Origin: Ampullaceana balthica
Lineage: Eukaryota > Mollusca > Gastropoda > Lymnaeidae
Direction: 5' to 3'
DNA length: 64,000 nucleotides
NCBI GenBank assembly: GCA_944989445.1
Contig: CALYLW010000177.1
Span: 806,556-870,555 of the forward strand
The notes under the pieces were generated by a model. That model saw only the letters and a list, made by a program, of their open reading frames with translations. It was not told the origin of the DNA and ran no database searches. A program made the position numbers and the translations under genes. Numbering within the stretch: the stretch's first letter is position 1; the number at the start of each line of letters is the position of its first letter. Shown here in pieces: positions 40,394 through 52,700 of the stretch.

Positions 40394-43137
40394 GATTCCT
40401 GTACAAGTATGTCAAGGATTTTTTTTTAACTCATGCATTTGAAAGTGGGAAATGTTAATATGTAAAGGCTGTATTTTGAATATGTAAAGGCTGTACATTA
40501 TAATACATTTAGCTTAACCCATCTTTTTTCTGAACATTTTCAGATCTATTTACCTCCACCAACATAATAGCTTGTGGATGTGAGGGACCAAGATGTGTAA
40601 GAGTCGTGTGGTCTGTGTGAGGGACCAACATGTGAAAGTGTCGTGTGTGCCAGTGTGAAGCTGCTTTGAAAGCCTGTATAGATACAACATCATGTCGACA
40701 CTCAGTCAATCCATTACAAACCAAAGCTGGAGGAATCTCTGGGCAAACAGGACACAGGAAACAGATCCTATTCAGTGTCTATCTTACCAGATCTTAAAAT
40801 TCTGTATTCATTTTGTATTGGGTCATATGTGTTTCCCTTTGCTGAGGACATTGCTGAGTGAGACAGAGCTTGTTTAAAAGAGGAAATGTTTGAGTTTAGT
40901 GAGCTTGATGATTACTGTAAACTTTCAATAAGAAATTTTATCCAATCTTACAAAAAATATTCATTAATCATCTTTTATTTGTCTTAAAACATGGTTTATA
41001 CCTTAAAAAATATCATTTTAAAATAAAAATACATTATATTTCTTATATTGTAAAAAAAAATTATATTATTTTATGGAGGTTTGTTTTTAACAAGTGAATT
41101 TGACTGGGCATTTTACATGGTGTGAAAATGTTAGATCAAGTTAACATAGATTGACTTTTATTGATTTGATTTTTTGTAACATGTCAACCACATTTAAAAA
41201 TTAATTAGTTTTGAATGTAAAGTGCTCCAAACGTTTTATGTTTTATTTTTCTAACTTTATTAACTATTCTTCCTGGCCAAAAATTCTATTATTTTTATTT
41301 TGTTTATAAATTAGGTGAAATGAAATCGCCTGCCATAAGGGAGGTAAACGGCCATGAAATATTTATATATATTATAAGATACTGATTTATTTTGAAGCAA
41401 CTATTTTTAAAGTTATGTTCTGTCTTTTGTTATATTCCCATGTTGAATTGTACAATGTTTTGTTTCCTCATCATTCCATGTAGAGTTGAATTTTATTTGT
41501 AAAGTATGCTACACTGTTACTTCACTCCCCTGTCCAACACTGTGTACTGACAGTGAGTCATCGTAGAATTAATCCCTAGGATCAGAGACTCATAGCAATT
41601 CTTTCACTGGTCCTGGTACCTTTCATAGCCATCATTTAACTGGTCCTTTTACATAATGGATATCATTCCTGTAAGCACTGTTTAATTTTAATGGGTAAAT
41701 TTTTATCTGTTAGATGTGGACCAATGGGAGTTAATATGATATATTATATGATGACCTTTGACACAATCAGACAAACTTCCAAAGCCAAAATTTTGATCAT
41801 CAGACCCAGTTAATGTGTGTTATTTTAAATAAATTTTTAGAAGGGTCAGTGCACATGGACAGCTAGTTTAAACCACTTGACAACGGCCTGGTCTTTGTCT
41901 TGAACCCTGACACATCTGTTGTTGTACTGCATCTGATTGCACTGTTTAGTCTTTTCTACTTTAGTTGTCCTTGCTGGGGGCACCTGTGAAACGTGACACA
42001 CCTGGACGTGGCCAAACAATTCATTCATCTCAGTCTGCTCTATATCTACTGTAAGTAACAATAGTGAGTTACACTAACTACAATCAACTTTGACAGTCAT
42101 CCATATGTCAGGTCCACACTAAAAATATCAAGTCAGATATTGATCAATAGTGTTGAAGCAATTTCATTTGGGATTATTTGGAATGCTGTAATGTGACTTT
42201 AACTTGGGATCAAAATACTAAATTTCTTGTAAATCCGTAAATTCTGTGTTGTGTAAATATATCCAGTGCTTTGATTGACTGACAGAGTGACTGACATTAC
42301 AATTTCAATATCTTACTGCTAGAAATAAGTTCATGCGTCTTTGGAAGGGAGGCCGCACCTCAAACCAAATGTTCACATCTAATCTTCAAATGAACTTTCT
42401 CACATTTCTAACTCATTCTTATCTTCTCAGCTTCATAGTAGTATGATACCAGCCCCCACCCCACCTCCTCATTGTCATGTATAGTTTTATCTTGTACTTG
42501 CTCATCTTACAAATATTTTTATAGTAACTACAGTTATAGACTCAATGTTCTATATGTACAGATTCATTTTGGGGAAATATTTTGTTCTATGACCGAGTCA
42601 CTACATTATAAATAACATGTGCCAGACCCTAGATGTTTAACAGATATGTAGCAATAGATACTTTTTTGTTTTTTTTTAAAGTATATTTTAAGTTTTCTTA
42701 ACATTTTTAAATGAATAGTTGTATTTGAACACTCCAATGAATAGTTGTATCTGAATGACTCCACACAAACATAGTGTCATTATGATGATGTTATATTTTA
42801 TGTTACAATACTTGCCCTAATGAAATCTACATAGACTCAGAACTTTGTTTTAAATTTGCAAGCAAGAAAGACTCTTTTGTTTTCTTGTCTTGTCCAACAA
42901 TTTGATGCCTTGTAGAATTTTAGCCCTGTCAATGATCAAGATTTTTGTGTATTTTGTACAAGGAGTAAATGGCTTTATCTGTGAATGTCCATCACATCTT
43001 CTGGGGAATGTTGAGTCAAGCAGAATGTTCAAAACATGATAGGCGACTTATATAATCCAATTTTTTTATCTGTTACTGTATCGCTTGTTTAAATATATAC
43101 ACAAATTAAAGAAACATGACGCTGTTGACAGAGTTAT
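40394..43137. other. Intergenic or distal 3' UTR; no gene seen
   Basis: AT-rich with small local duplications (AATATGTAAAGGCTGTA twice at about 40459-40495; GTGAGGGACCAA twice at about 40578-40630). Short ORFs here have no family resemblance. Confidence 0.5.
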
Positions 43138-43715
43138 TTGATGGGTTGTCAGATGGAATGTTGGCTGTCAAAGATGGGTTGTCAGATGGAATGTTGGCTG
43201 TCAAAGATGGGTTGTCAGATGGAATGTTGGATGTCAAAGATGGGTTGTCAGATGGAATGTTTGATGTCAGATGGAATGTTGGATGTCAAAGATGGGTTGT
43301 CAGATGGAATGTTTGATGTCAGATGAAATGTTTGATGTCAAAGATGGGTTGTCAGATGGAATGTTGGATGTCAAAGATGGGTTGTCAGATGGAATGTTGG
43401 ATGTCAAAGATGGGTTGTCAAATGGAATGTTGGATGTCAGATGGAATGTTGGATGTCAAAGATGGGTTGTCAGATGGAATGTTTGATGTCAGATGAAATG
43501 TTTGATGTCAAAGATGGGTTGTCAGATGGAATGTTGGATGTCAAAGATGGGTTGTCAGATGGAATGTTGGATGTCAAAGATGGGTTGTCAGATGGAATGT
43601 TGGATGTCAAAGATGGGTTGTCAGATGGAATGTTGGATGTCAAAGATGGGTTGTCAGATGGAATGTTGGATGTCAAAGATGGGTTGTCAGATGGAATGTT
43701 CAATGTCAGCTGTAA
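43138..43715. repeat. 33-bp minisatellite with higher-order structure, about 17 units
   Basis: Unit GATGGGTTGTCAGATGGAAT, then GTTGGATGTCAAA. Shortened units (GATGTCAGATGGAATGTTG) recur in a fixed pattern, giving a second-level repeat near 43260-43500. Because 33 is a multiple of three both strands stay open; the ORFs are artefacts. Confidence 0.96.
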
Positions 43716-44597
43716 TGTTGGATGTCATGTAGTTTAATTTATCTTAATGGATGGTCTTTGTTATTGTTCAAGGCAGCATTTCAGTTGCTCTGATATTAAA
43801 TATTGACTCATTTTCATTTGAACACAAATCATGACTGTTAAATTGCTTTAAACATGAATGTCAGCAGGCCAACTAAAATGGATTTTTTTCACTCCTTTTG
43901 TTACCAACTCTTAAAAGTTAAATGTGTGTTTTGCTTTTGACAGCAGACAGCTTTGCTTTCAATACTTTGATGAGGATCGTCACCAAGACAACCCTTGCAA
44001 ATATTGACTTATTTGGTTAAGATGTCTTTAACTTTATGTTAAATGTGTCTTGTTTGTTATCTGGCTTATTTGTTTAAACAAGATGCAAATTGTCATAGCT
44101 CAAACTTAAATGTAAGAATGGTCAGTTTGGTCTGCATTGATATGGACAGGGTCCATGTGCTGGCCATAGGTCACTGGGATGTGTGTGTGGTGTAAGTCTA
44201 AGATATGATACAGTATGCAAGTTTCTGTTACCGTCTAGCTCAAACACATGTTAGCAGGCCTTGCCATTAAATCTAGTAAAAGAAGGAACAATCCTAACCA
44301 AGATCTAAAGACTTAAAATCTTGATTCACTGACATTCCCCATTGCATGCTTTGATCAGTGGTCAACATACTTGTTTTAAGTGACTGCTTCTATGTTACAC
44401 ACCCATTGTGTATTAATGGTAAGTGTGCTAGTAACTCTACACTAGAAGTTTGAATGATTGGCTCATTGCTCTGTGTGGGACTAGGGGGAGATCATTACCA
44501 TTAGATGCTGCTTGCTTTTTAACTATTCTTAATCGAAACTCAAAAATTATATCATTTTAAAAGATAACCCTTGTGTTTCTAAATTGTTTTGTTAAAT
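43716..44597. other. Intergenic; nothing seen
   Basis: No coding, RNA or repeat feature recognised. Confidence 0.5.
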
Positions 44598-44965
44598 AAG
44601 CAAGGTGGTCGAAATCGATTTGCCTATGAACAGTTGCGGGTTCAAGTCTCTGTGAGGGCAGGGATTTGTTTTCTCGGCTTCAGGGTGTGCCTGAGTCCAC
44701 CCAGCTCTGATGGGTATCTGAAATTTGTTGTCCCTGAGTCCACCCAGCTCAGATGGGTATCTGACATTTGTTGTCCCTGAGTCCACCCAGCTCTGATAGG
44801 TATCTGACATTAATTATGATAAATACAGTCAGCTGGGCATTCCCCTCGTTTGCTGGCCAGTGATCACTGCGTCACTCACTCAACAGGCCCGCATGGTCTG
44901 TTCGTTCAAATATGAACGTAGGAGTAGGACGCAATATTCGTCTGTATAGGAGGAACGTCTGTAAT
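44598..44965 (+). mobile_element. tRNA-derived SINE with internal triplication
   Basis: Same family as 23464-23738: A-box-like region near AAGCAAGGTGGTCGAAATCG, B box GCGGGTTCAAGTC, then GGCAGGGATTTGTT, CACCCAGCTCTGATGGGTA, GCATGGTCTGTTCG and GGAACGTCTGT. The segment around CCCTGAGTCCACCCAGCTC is tandemly triplicated (about 49 bp, 44687-44815), which the other copy lacks. Confidence 0.7.
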
Positions 44966-45094
44966 TTATTTTAAAAAAGCATATGCCAGAAGATAAAATC
45001 ACTTTAGGCCAATTGGCGTTTCATGGATCTTGGCCTCGTACACATGTCACAGACTTTTGAGTATCGCTGCATTAAAATGGTTAGCGTGAGGTGT

Positions 45095-45455
45095 GGGGTG
45101 TTTATCTAGGGGTGGAGAGGTCCAAACATGTACTTATACACTTACCTAGGGGTGGAGAGGTCCAAACATGTACTTGTACACTTGTCTAGGGGTGGAGAGG
45201 TCCAAACATACTTTTACACTTATCTATGGGTGGGGAGGTCCAAACATGTACTTGTACACTTGTCTAGGGGTGGAGAGGTCCAAACATATACTTGTACACA
45301 TATATGGGTGGGGAGGTCCAAACATGTACTTGTACAATTATCTATGGGTGGAGAGGGTCCATACATGTACTTGTACACTTATCTAGGGGTGGAGAGGTCC
45401 AAAGATATACTTGTACACTTAGCTAGGGGTGGAGAGGTCCAAACATATACTTGAA
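45095..45455. repeat. About 38-bp minisatellite, nine degenerate copies
   Basis: Unit GGGGTGGAGAGGTCCAAACA, then TGTACTTGTACACTTATCTA; the GGAG/GGGG and first/last letters vary between copies. Confidence 0.92.
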
Positions 45456-45654
45456 CACAACACAATAATCATTGGAAATACAAACATGTACTTGAACACA
45501 ACACAACAATCCTTGGAAATACAAACATGATCACTTCAATCAAGCTACCAACTATTTAAAAAAGTATTTTGGAGTTAATCAAAATAATATTTACATTCCT
45601 CACTAGGAGAATGAGATTACAATTTAGATCAAAAGGGCTTGGGAATAATGCCTT

Positions 45655-46025
45655 GATCCGGACACCAAAATCATGTATTGCCAAACCTGACACTAACATC
45701 ATGGGGTGCTAAACCCGACATTAACATTATGAGGGTGCTAAACCCGACACTAAAATCATGAGGTGCTAAACACGACGCTAACATCATGGGGTGCTAAACC
45801 CGACACTAACTTGGCGTGCTAAACCTGACACTAACATCATGGGGTGCTAAATCAGACATTAACATTATGGGGTGCTAAATCAGACATTAACATCATGGGG
45901 TGCTAAACCCGACACTAACTTGGGGTGCTAAACCCAACAGTAACATCATGGGGTGCTAAACCCGACACTAACATGGGGTGCTAAATCCGACATTAAAATC
46001 ACGGGGTGCTAAACCCAACACTAAA
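45655..46025. repeat. About 25-bp minisatellite, about 14 degenerate copies
   Basis: Unit CATGGGGTGCTAAACCCGAC, then ACTAA. Some units drop the CATCATG part and read ACTTGGGGTGCT. Confidence 0.92.
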
Positions 46026-46773
46026 CTAGTCCATCGATCTAATGTTTAGATTTTAGATGAAGCTGCCATTTTCAGACCTACCCCGTTCTCAGCTTTTCTC
46101 TAGAGGTAGCAAGTTCTAATGATTATGATCCCTGGCTCTTCGACCCGGTAGAAAAGCAAATAGTTTTTACACAATGTATTAGATGGCATGCCATTAAAAT
46201 TCATTTCATTGTAAGGTTGAGTTAAAGAGCTAAAGCTCCAAGTATTAAAACACAAAGTCTTACCGTATTAATATTAGATTTATTGATAGAGCTAATTTGT
46301 TTGTGTAACATAGTAGAACACAAAGTCTTATCGTTGTATGTTAGATTTATTGACAGAGCTGATGACATGCACATAGAAGCTTTGTTCCATGTATCTATCA
46401 CTCGATGGATGGATTGTCCCATGTCTGTACCACCAGCAAACTGTGCAATGGACCACATCTCCTAGCGGTACACCAGGAGATCGAGTAAAAGAAAAGATTT
46501 TGATGTGACACAATTAATTTTGACATATTTTCCACGTTCAGAACTAAAATGGATGAGTTTATGTCAACTTTTGGCAAAAAGTCAATGACTTCGTCAACCT
46601 CCGGTACCGGTTTTAGTCAATTACGTCATGTCAACTTCCGGCAACGAAAATGAATTCATGACGATTTCCGACCAATAAATATTTTTTTTTAAAATTCCGG
46701 TTTCATTCCTCATTTTGTAATCGCTCGCTTTATACACATCTTACTCAACTGAACTACTCAAGGGAGGTAGGAG
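46026..46773 (-). other. Downstream flank, probable 3' UTR of the giant minus-strand gene
   Basis: Contains a two-copy segment of about 66 bp (46249-46366; AACACAAAGTCTTA followed by TTAGATTTATTGA in both). It supplies two AATAAA hexamers on the minus strand, candidate poly(A) signals 400-500 bases after the stop. A cluster of CAACTTCCGG-like words lies at 46566-46672. Confidence 0.35.
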
Positions 46774-49700
46774 CTACCCTTCCTTCTTCTGCTCGAACAT
46801 TCGAACTATCGTACTCACTTTCTTCGGAGCAATTTCAGACGATCGCCTAGGCGTGGATTTATTCAAAGCTGCAACTGTTGGTGGCGCCGTAAATACACGA
46901 CAACTGGGGAGCCTAAGATCTCCGTTTGGACGCTGAGTTGGTGTCACGCCCACGACAGTTGTGGCAGGCTCTTCTGTTGGTTGTGGGTTGTTGGCGATGG
47001 GCTGCAACTGAATGCGGTCCATTCTTGGCCGGCCGACTTGTGAACTAATGCTATTGGCTGAACTAAAATTTTCAGTGTTCGTGGTGTTGCTTCCAGTTGG
47101 TGTGCACTTTCGGCTCACAGTTACGCACGTCGAGTCGTTAGCCGCGCGCAAGTGTGCAGTCCCGGACTTGTGGTTTTCTGGCGTGCAATCCAATCGCTGT
47201 GAAGAAGGTCTTCTTGCCGTGTCTTGAGAACAATGCTGACTATTGCTAACGGATGTTGACGACGGGAGGGACTGTGGTTTATACCAGTTGAAACTCGCCT
47301 GACTCGATGTTGACTTTGCTGTTTCCGTCTTAGATTCCCCGTTGTTGCCGCGCGAGGTGCTCTCTGCGTTCCTTTGCGATACAGCCCCATTGCTCAAGTG
47401 CATTTCAAGCGACTTATTTCCTTTCGGGCGCTGTGCTGATGCCTTGGAGGTCGACTGCAGATGTTGTTCCAGTGTCAACGCCCCTGTGTGAGTTCTAGCA
47501 GCAGAGTTTTTCAAGGTCTGTACGCCCCCGATGTTGGACAGTGGATGTCGCTGCCTGTCAATTTTATCGTCCCCTGAGTATCTGGAGCGCGATTCTAATG
47601 ATGATTTTCTCGGCGTTTTTTGTGATTCAGCCAATGATCTATCGCCGTAGACCCCCATGTCTTTGTGTGTCCTGTTTGTGCGTGAGCGGACATCTCCACG
47701 TGCGGATGGCGTCATCGCGTGTTCCCCGGACAGTGGCCGTTTTCTGTCCGATAAGTTTCTGCCCTTTGTGCCGCTGTGGCATTGTCCAGTACCAGACCCC
47801 GAGTATCGCGAGGATGGTGCTTTTATTTGCCTCTCACAGAAGTTGGACGGTCCACTGCCTGTAACAGCAACGCTTTTGCAAGACCGCCCATTAACCTGGC
47901 ACGAAACGACCTTCCCGAAGTCACCCCCGGAGCTGCCTATCTCTTTCACGGCTTCGCTGTCCTCGGGTTCCGGTATTTGAAATGGCTGGTTCCACTTAGG
48001 GTCTTTTAGAAATGAATCAAAGTAAGACTGCTGCTCCCATGTATCCCCCGATAGATTGTTCGAGTACAGACTGCCCTGGGCTTCGTTTTCGTTGTCGGAA
48101 CTCTGGGGTTCAAGGTTGGAGTGCCCCCACGAATCATCGCCCCTGAAAGACGAAGGGGAGCTAAATCGCTGTGGGTAGTTAAAAACTGGTGAACCAGTTG
48201 AAGTTGGATTAACATTCTTGAGACGATGGGCAGCGACATCTCCCGGCCTGAACCGTGTTTTGTCTCTAGCGTTTCTCTTCATTTTCAGATTGGAGTCGGT
48301 TAAGGATAGCGCCGAAACCTTCCGCGCTGAATTCGAAATGTTTGGCCTTGTGCCTTGCTCAATGTGAGAGAAGGTTGACAGATCGGACATTGACACTTCT
48401 CCGCCTGTTGACCGTGTAACTTTCCTTTTAGTCGGTATTTTACTTCTCCGCCTAGCGGCCACGTCTTCCTTAAAACAAGTATTATCTGCGTTCGACAGAT
48501 CATAAACTTTTTCATTTAAAATTTCTGTGATATCTTGAACGTCCCTCCCTAGAGTTTTCATTCTATCCCTGGACGTGGCAGGGACGTCGTGGCGTGTTGG
48601 GTTTGTGGTGACGTCATGCCGCGCGGCGTTGGAGAAAGACTTTGAATCCATCGACAGGGACTCGGCATTGATGAAGATGTCGTCTCCCTCGAGGGTGTCA
48701 CTCCCGATCCAGCTGAGTACGATGGAGCTCGAGCTTCCTGACGACCCGCTAGAGTTCTTGGCGTAACCTGGTTCCTGTCCGCTGTCCAGGTGACCGGTGC
48801 TTTCGTTTTCGGCGTTGATCGTGTCGATCGCTGACTGCGTCAAGAACATCTCGGATATTTTTACGTTCACGTCCAAAGAGTTGTCCACGTCTTTCAGTCG
48901 TTCGTCACCGGAACCATGGGAGGCAACTTGATATTTACTATCTCTTGAAGTCAACTTGTGTTTAGGATTCAATGCTTGCTCAGACGTGTTGGTTGCACCC
49001 AGATCTTCGTCTTTGATAGGGAATGCAAAGTTAACACGACCGCTGACACCTAATCTTTTCATACCTTCTCCGAAAGTATCGTTGTTTGCATTCCACGAGC
49101 GGAGGTCCAAGTCATTGTCGCTCTGGGGTTTGTTCTTATCACGTGACGTGTGTCGAGGTTTGTTCTTATCACGTGACGTGTGTCGAGACGCTTCGTCCGG
49201 TTCGAGGTACGTCCTCTCAGATTCTACAACCGACTTGGTTCGATGTGAGCTTCTCCTGCGTCTCTTAACGGGTTTCTCTAACAGAGCCTGGAGCTGTTCG
49301 TCCTCTTCGCTGGACTTCGTGACGGAGGTTACGGATGAAAGTTTAGAGGACCTCGAGATGATGGACGTAGGACCTCGACTGACCACTCCAGTGTCCATTT
49401 TCTGAAGGAAGTCCTCCAGCCGGGTCATCCTGCTGTCACTCCCAGATTTACTGTTCTTCACTGACATCATGGACGCGTAAGAAGTTTTGGGAGTGGGTCC
49501 AATGTTTTCTCTCGAGTGACGGGTCATCAGTGGGCTAATGGTCAGACTTGTCGCTTTTCTGATCCGACGCCCTCCTCTTACGAGCTTGTAGCCTCCCGTG
49601 CTAAACAAACGATTAGCCTTGGTCCGGCTGCTGCGGTCAGTATGCTGGTCAATTTTAGTGAGTTCAGAGTTTAGAATAGCTTCCAAGTCCTCCTTACTGC

Positions 49701-52700
49701 GTTCAGTGGACCCCTCTCGGTCATTCTCAGCCAAAGACAATATTTCTATGTTTTTATGGAGATCGTTGTCATTTTTCATTTTTGAAACATGCTGGGGGCA
49801 GTTGGGCCTTGATGAAAGTTTTAAATTTCTTGCGCCGGTTGTTCGTGAAATGTAGGGTCTTTGGTGGATCATTTCCTCAACAACTCTACCGTCTTTATCT
49901 GTTTGGGTTCCGTTAGCCGTTTGCGTGTCTTCCAACGATGGGGATACGTTATCGTCTCTTTCCTCTGATAATTTTATACCAAATGGCCTTGAATCTGCCT
50001 TGATGGCGACATTGACCTTGTGTGACGTTAATCGACCAGACGTCAAGCGACTTTTAGCCGACAGTCGGTGCTGCTCATCCAAAGCCCTCTTTGAAATCAA
50101 CTTCCTTGCAAGCTCTTTTAAAATGTTTTTGGTTTTCGTTCGACTTTCACTCTCCGGTCGTGCAATCTTTGGGACTTTACCCAGAATAGAAGGGCAGGAG
50201 GCGACGAAAGTTCTCTTTCTGGCGCGTGTGAATTTTGTATGCTCTGACGCACTTGCCTGAATGTCCTTATGCTCCGTTTGTACTTCAGATTGGGAATGGG
50301 ATCCTTCTATCCTTGTCTTCAAATGTTCTTCAGTAGCTTTGTCGTTCACCGTGCACGCATCTGTCGAATCGCCTGAAAGATGTAAGCAGTTAAATATTTT
50401 ACTAGTCTCCCTTGTATTCTCGTCCTTTGTTTCGGATATAATCTTTGGAATGTCCGGAGTCGCTACTGTCGCCTCATGACTAATTTTCTCTGGCAGCACA
50501 CGAGTAACGGCAGGTGGCACAACTTCTGCCGTGAAGAGAAGTCTTTGTAAACTTGATTTTATCAAAACAACCGGAGGAGCCGCAGCAGTTCCCTTGTCTG
50601 CTTCAACTGAAAGAGTCTCACTGGCCCGCGACTGTTTATGAAAAGTCTCAGCGTCGGTTGGCAACTCAGGCTTCCTCACGGGACTCTTCTCGGTACGTTG
50701 GGTCATCGCTCGTTCTGTGTCCAGTGACGTTGGCTGGTCCGGCAACGACAGGAGGTTGAAGGTGTGAAAGGTTTCGCTGTGGACATGGCTGGCAGTTGTG
50801 TCATCGGCCTGACTAACGTGATCAGAGAAAACTCTGGACGGGCTGTTGTTGACATGGGAGTTAACCCTTGACTCACTGCTGTTTAGTTGAGAGCTAACTC
50901 TTGACTGGCTCGTGTTAAAATAGCAAAGTTTTCCTACGCCTATTTCATTAAGTTCTTCCTGACTCTGACATGTCAGTGAAAACGAGTTGTGCTCGGAGTT
51001 GTCGGGCTTTGCCAGTGACAGCTGTGGACACTCGGTGACACTCGCGGCATTCATCCTCAGTTTGTCCTCGTGTTGAATGAAGCTCAACTCCTGCTCGGGG
51101 ACTTCATGCGGTTTTTTGTCTTCAATTTTAATACGAGCTCTGACATCTTCACCCACAGCATCCCGGAGTGAGCTGACCCCATTAACGACATGTGCATCTG
51201 TCGGTTGAACGTTACAAAACCTGACTTGTTTAACGCCGGACTCTGAAGACTCACTGGGATGACCTGCAGGGGACTTAGTTTCGGATCTTCTCTGTCCATC
51301 CGTTTGTCTCATCTGATGACCACGTGACTGTGTGAACATCCCAACTGCCGCGTTAATGGCCTCCTCGATGGTATTCCCCAGCAGATCTTTGAGGGTGCTG
51401 GCTGAAATGAACCCCCTGGTCGTCTCGCCCATCTTGTCGTCCCCGTTGCTGCTTGGCTTGGCGCCCAAAAGTTGGTCAACTTTCATCGTTGAGTACCCGG
51501 ATGTAGGTGACTCGCTTTCAGGGCCGTGTTCACAATTTTGTTTGACCCTGTTGTGTGTTATTGAAACCTCGACATTATTTCCCGCTTCGCCCTCTGTGAT
51601 GTTGACACTCTCAGTGCCCCCTTGGTATCCAAACGCCTCTTCTGCGCTTCTGATAGGTGTTATTGATTTCATACTCTCTTGAAGCAAGCCTATGGTAATG
51701 ACGTCAACGAGGGCATTCAACTCCCCGTTCTTATCATTAATCATCTGCTCTTTGTAGACTTTGGTTTGACCGCAAATGACATTTGTCTCCCCTTTAAAAT
51801 TGTCCATCGATGATCTCCCGTCACTTATCTCATCGAAGTTTTTGTTTTGTTTACCTTTGCTCAGCCTTTCTGACAACAGTGACTCACTTCCCACGGACTT
51901 GTTTGTATCATCAGGCAGTGACTCTCTAGGGTGCAGGAAGGACGAGTGTGTTTCTGATTTAATGTCCACGTGTTTAGACATGTGTTTGTCTGCTACGAGA
52001 GCGTCTTGCTGTTCTTTCGTTCGTGGGGCAGTGTCTTGAAATAGATCGATCTCCGTGAATGAGTTGGTCTGTCTTTCCTTGTCTGACACCGAACAGTTTC
52101 CGGTGAATGATGCAACTGTGTGGATCCGATGGCATGGCGTCATGTCCGGCTTTTGGATTGCTCTTTCATCAAACTGGACATCGTCAGTTAAATAGTTATT
52201 TTTTAAACTGGGCATTCCCACATCCGGGTAACGAGGGCTGACCTTTAGTTGAACGCGAGCTTCTACAAAATGATTGGGGGGTTGGTCAAGGTCTGACATA
52301 GCGAGCAAATCTATTTTGGGTCTTTCTGTTGACGAATGAGCGTCACTAAAGTCAGAGATGTGTCGTTCTTTGATTTCAATCCGTGGCAGAGATTTCAGGT
52401 CGGAACTTATGGAGTCGGAACATTGTTCTTGTAGCTCTTTGATTGACTCCATGACTGGCTTACAGAGAAAAATTCCCATTTCCTTCTTTACCTTTGGGGA
52501 TTCAGGAGTTTTAGCACGAAAAATGGGAGGGGATTTTTTAAGAGTTGCCAGGAAAGCTGATTGGCAATCTTTTATTTCAAACTTTTCCTTTTTAATGAGA
52601 CATTTTTCTTTTGAATGTATTTCTTGGGTCAGTATATTTTCCCTTTGACTGACCACGCGGGGACAAGGGAAATCGTCAGATAATTTTACCGTCTTTGCGG

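Noticed and set aside
41846..42061. 71-codon minus-strand ORF in the intergenic region
   Set aside because: No homology, no composition change and no neighbouring exons in phase.
43116..43737. Overlapping ORFs rich in GLSDGMLDVKD
   Set aside because: In-frame 33-bp tandem repeat, open on both strands; no splice sites or homology.
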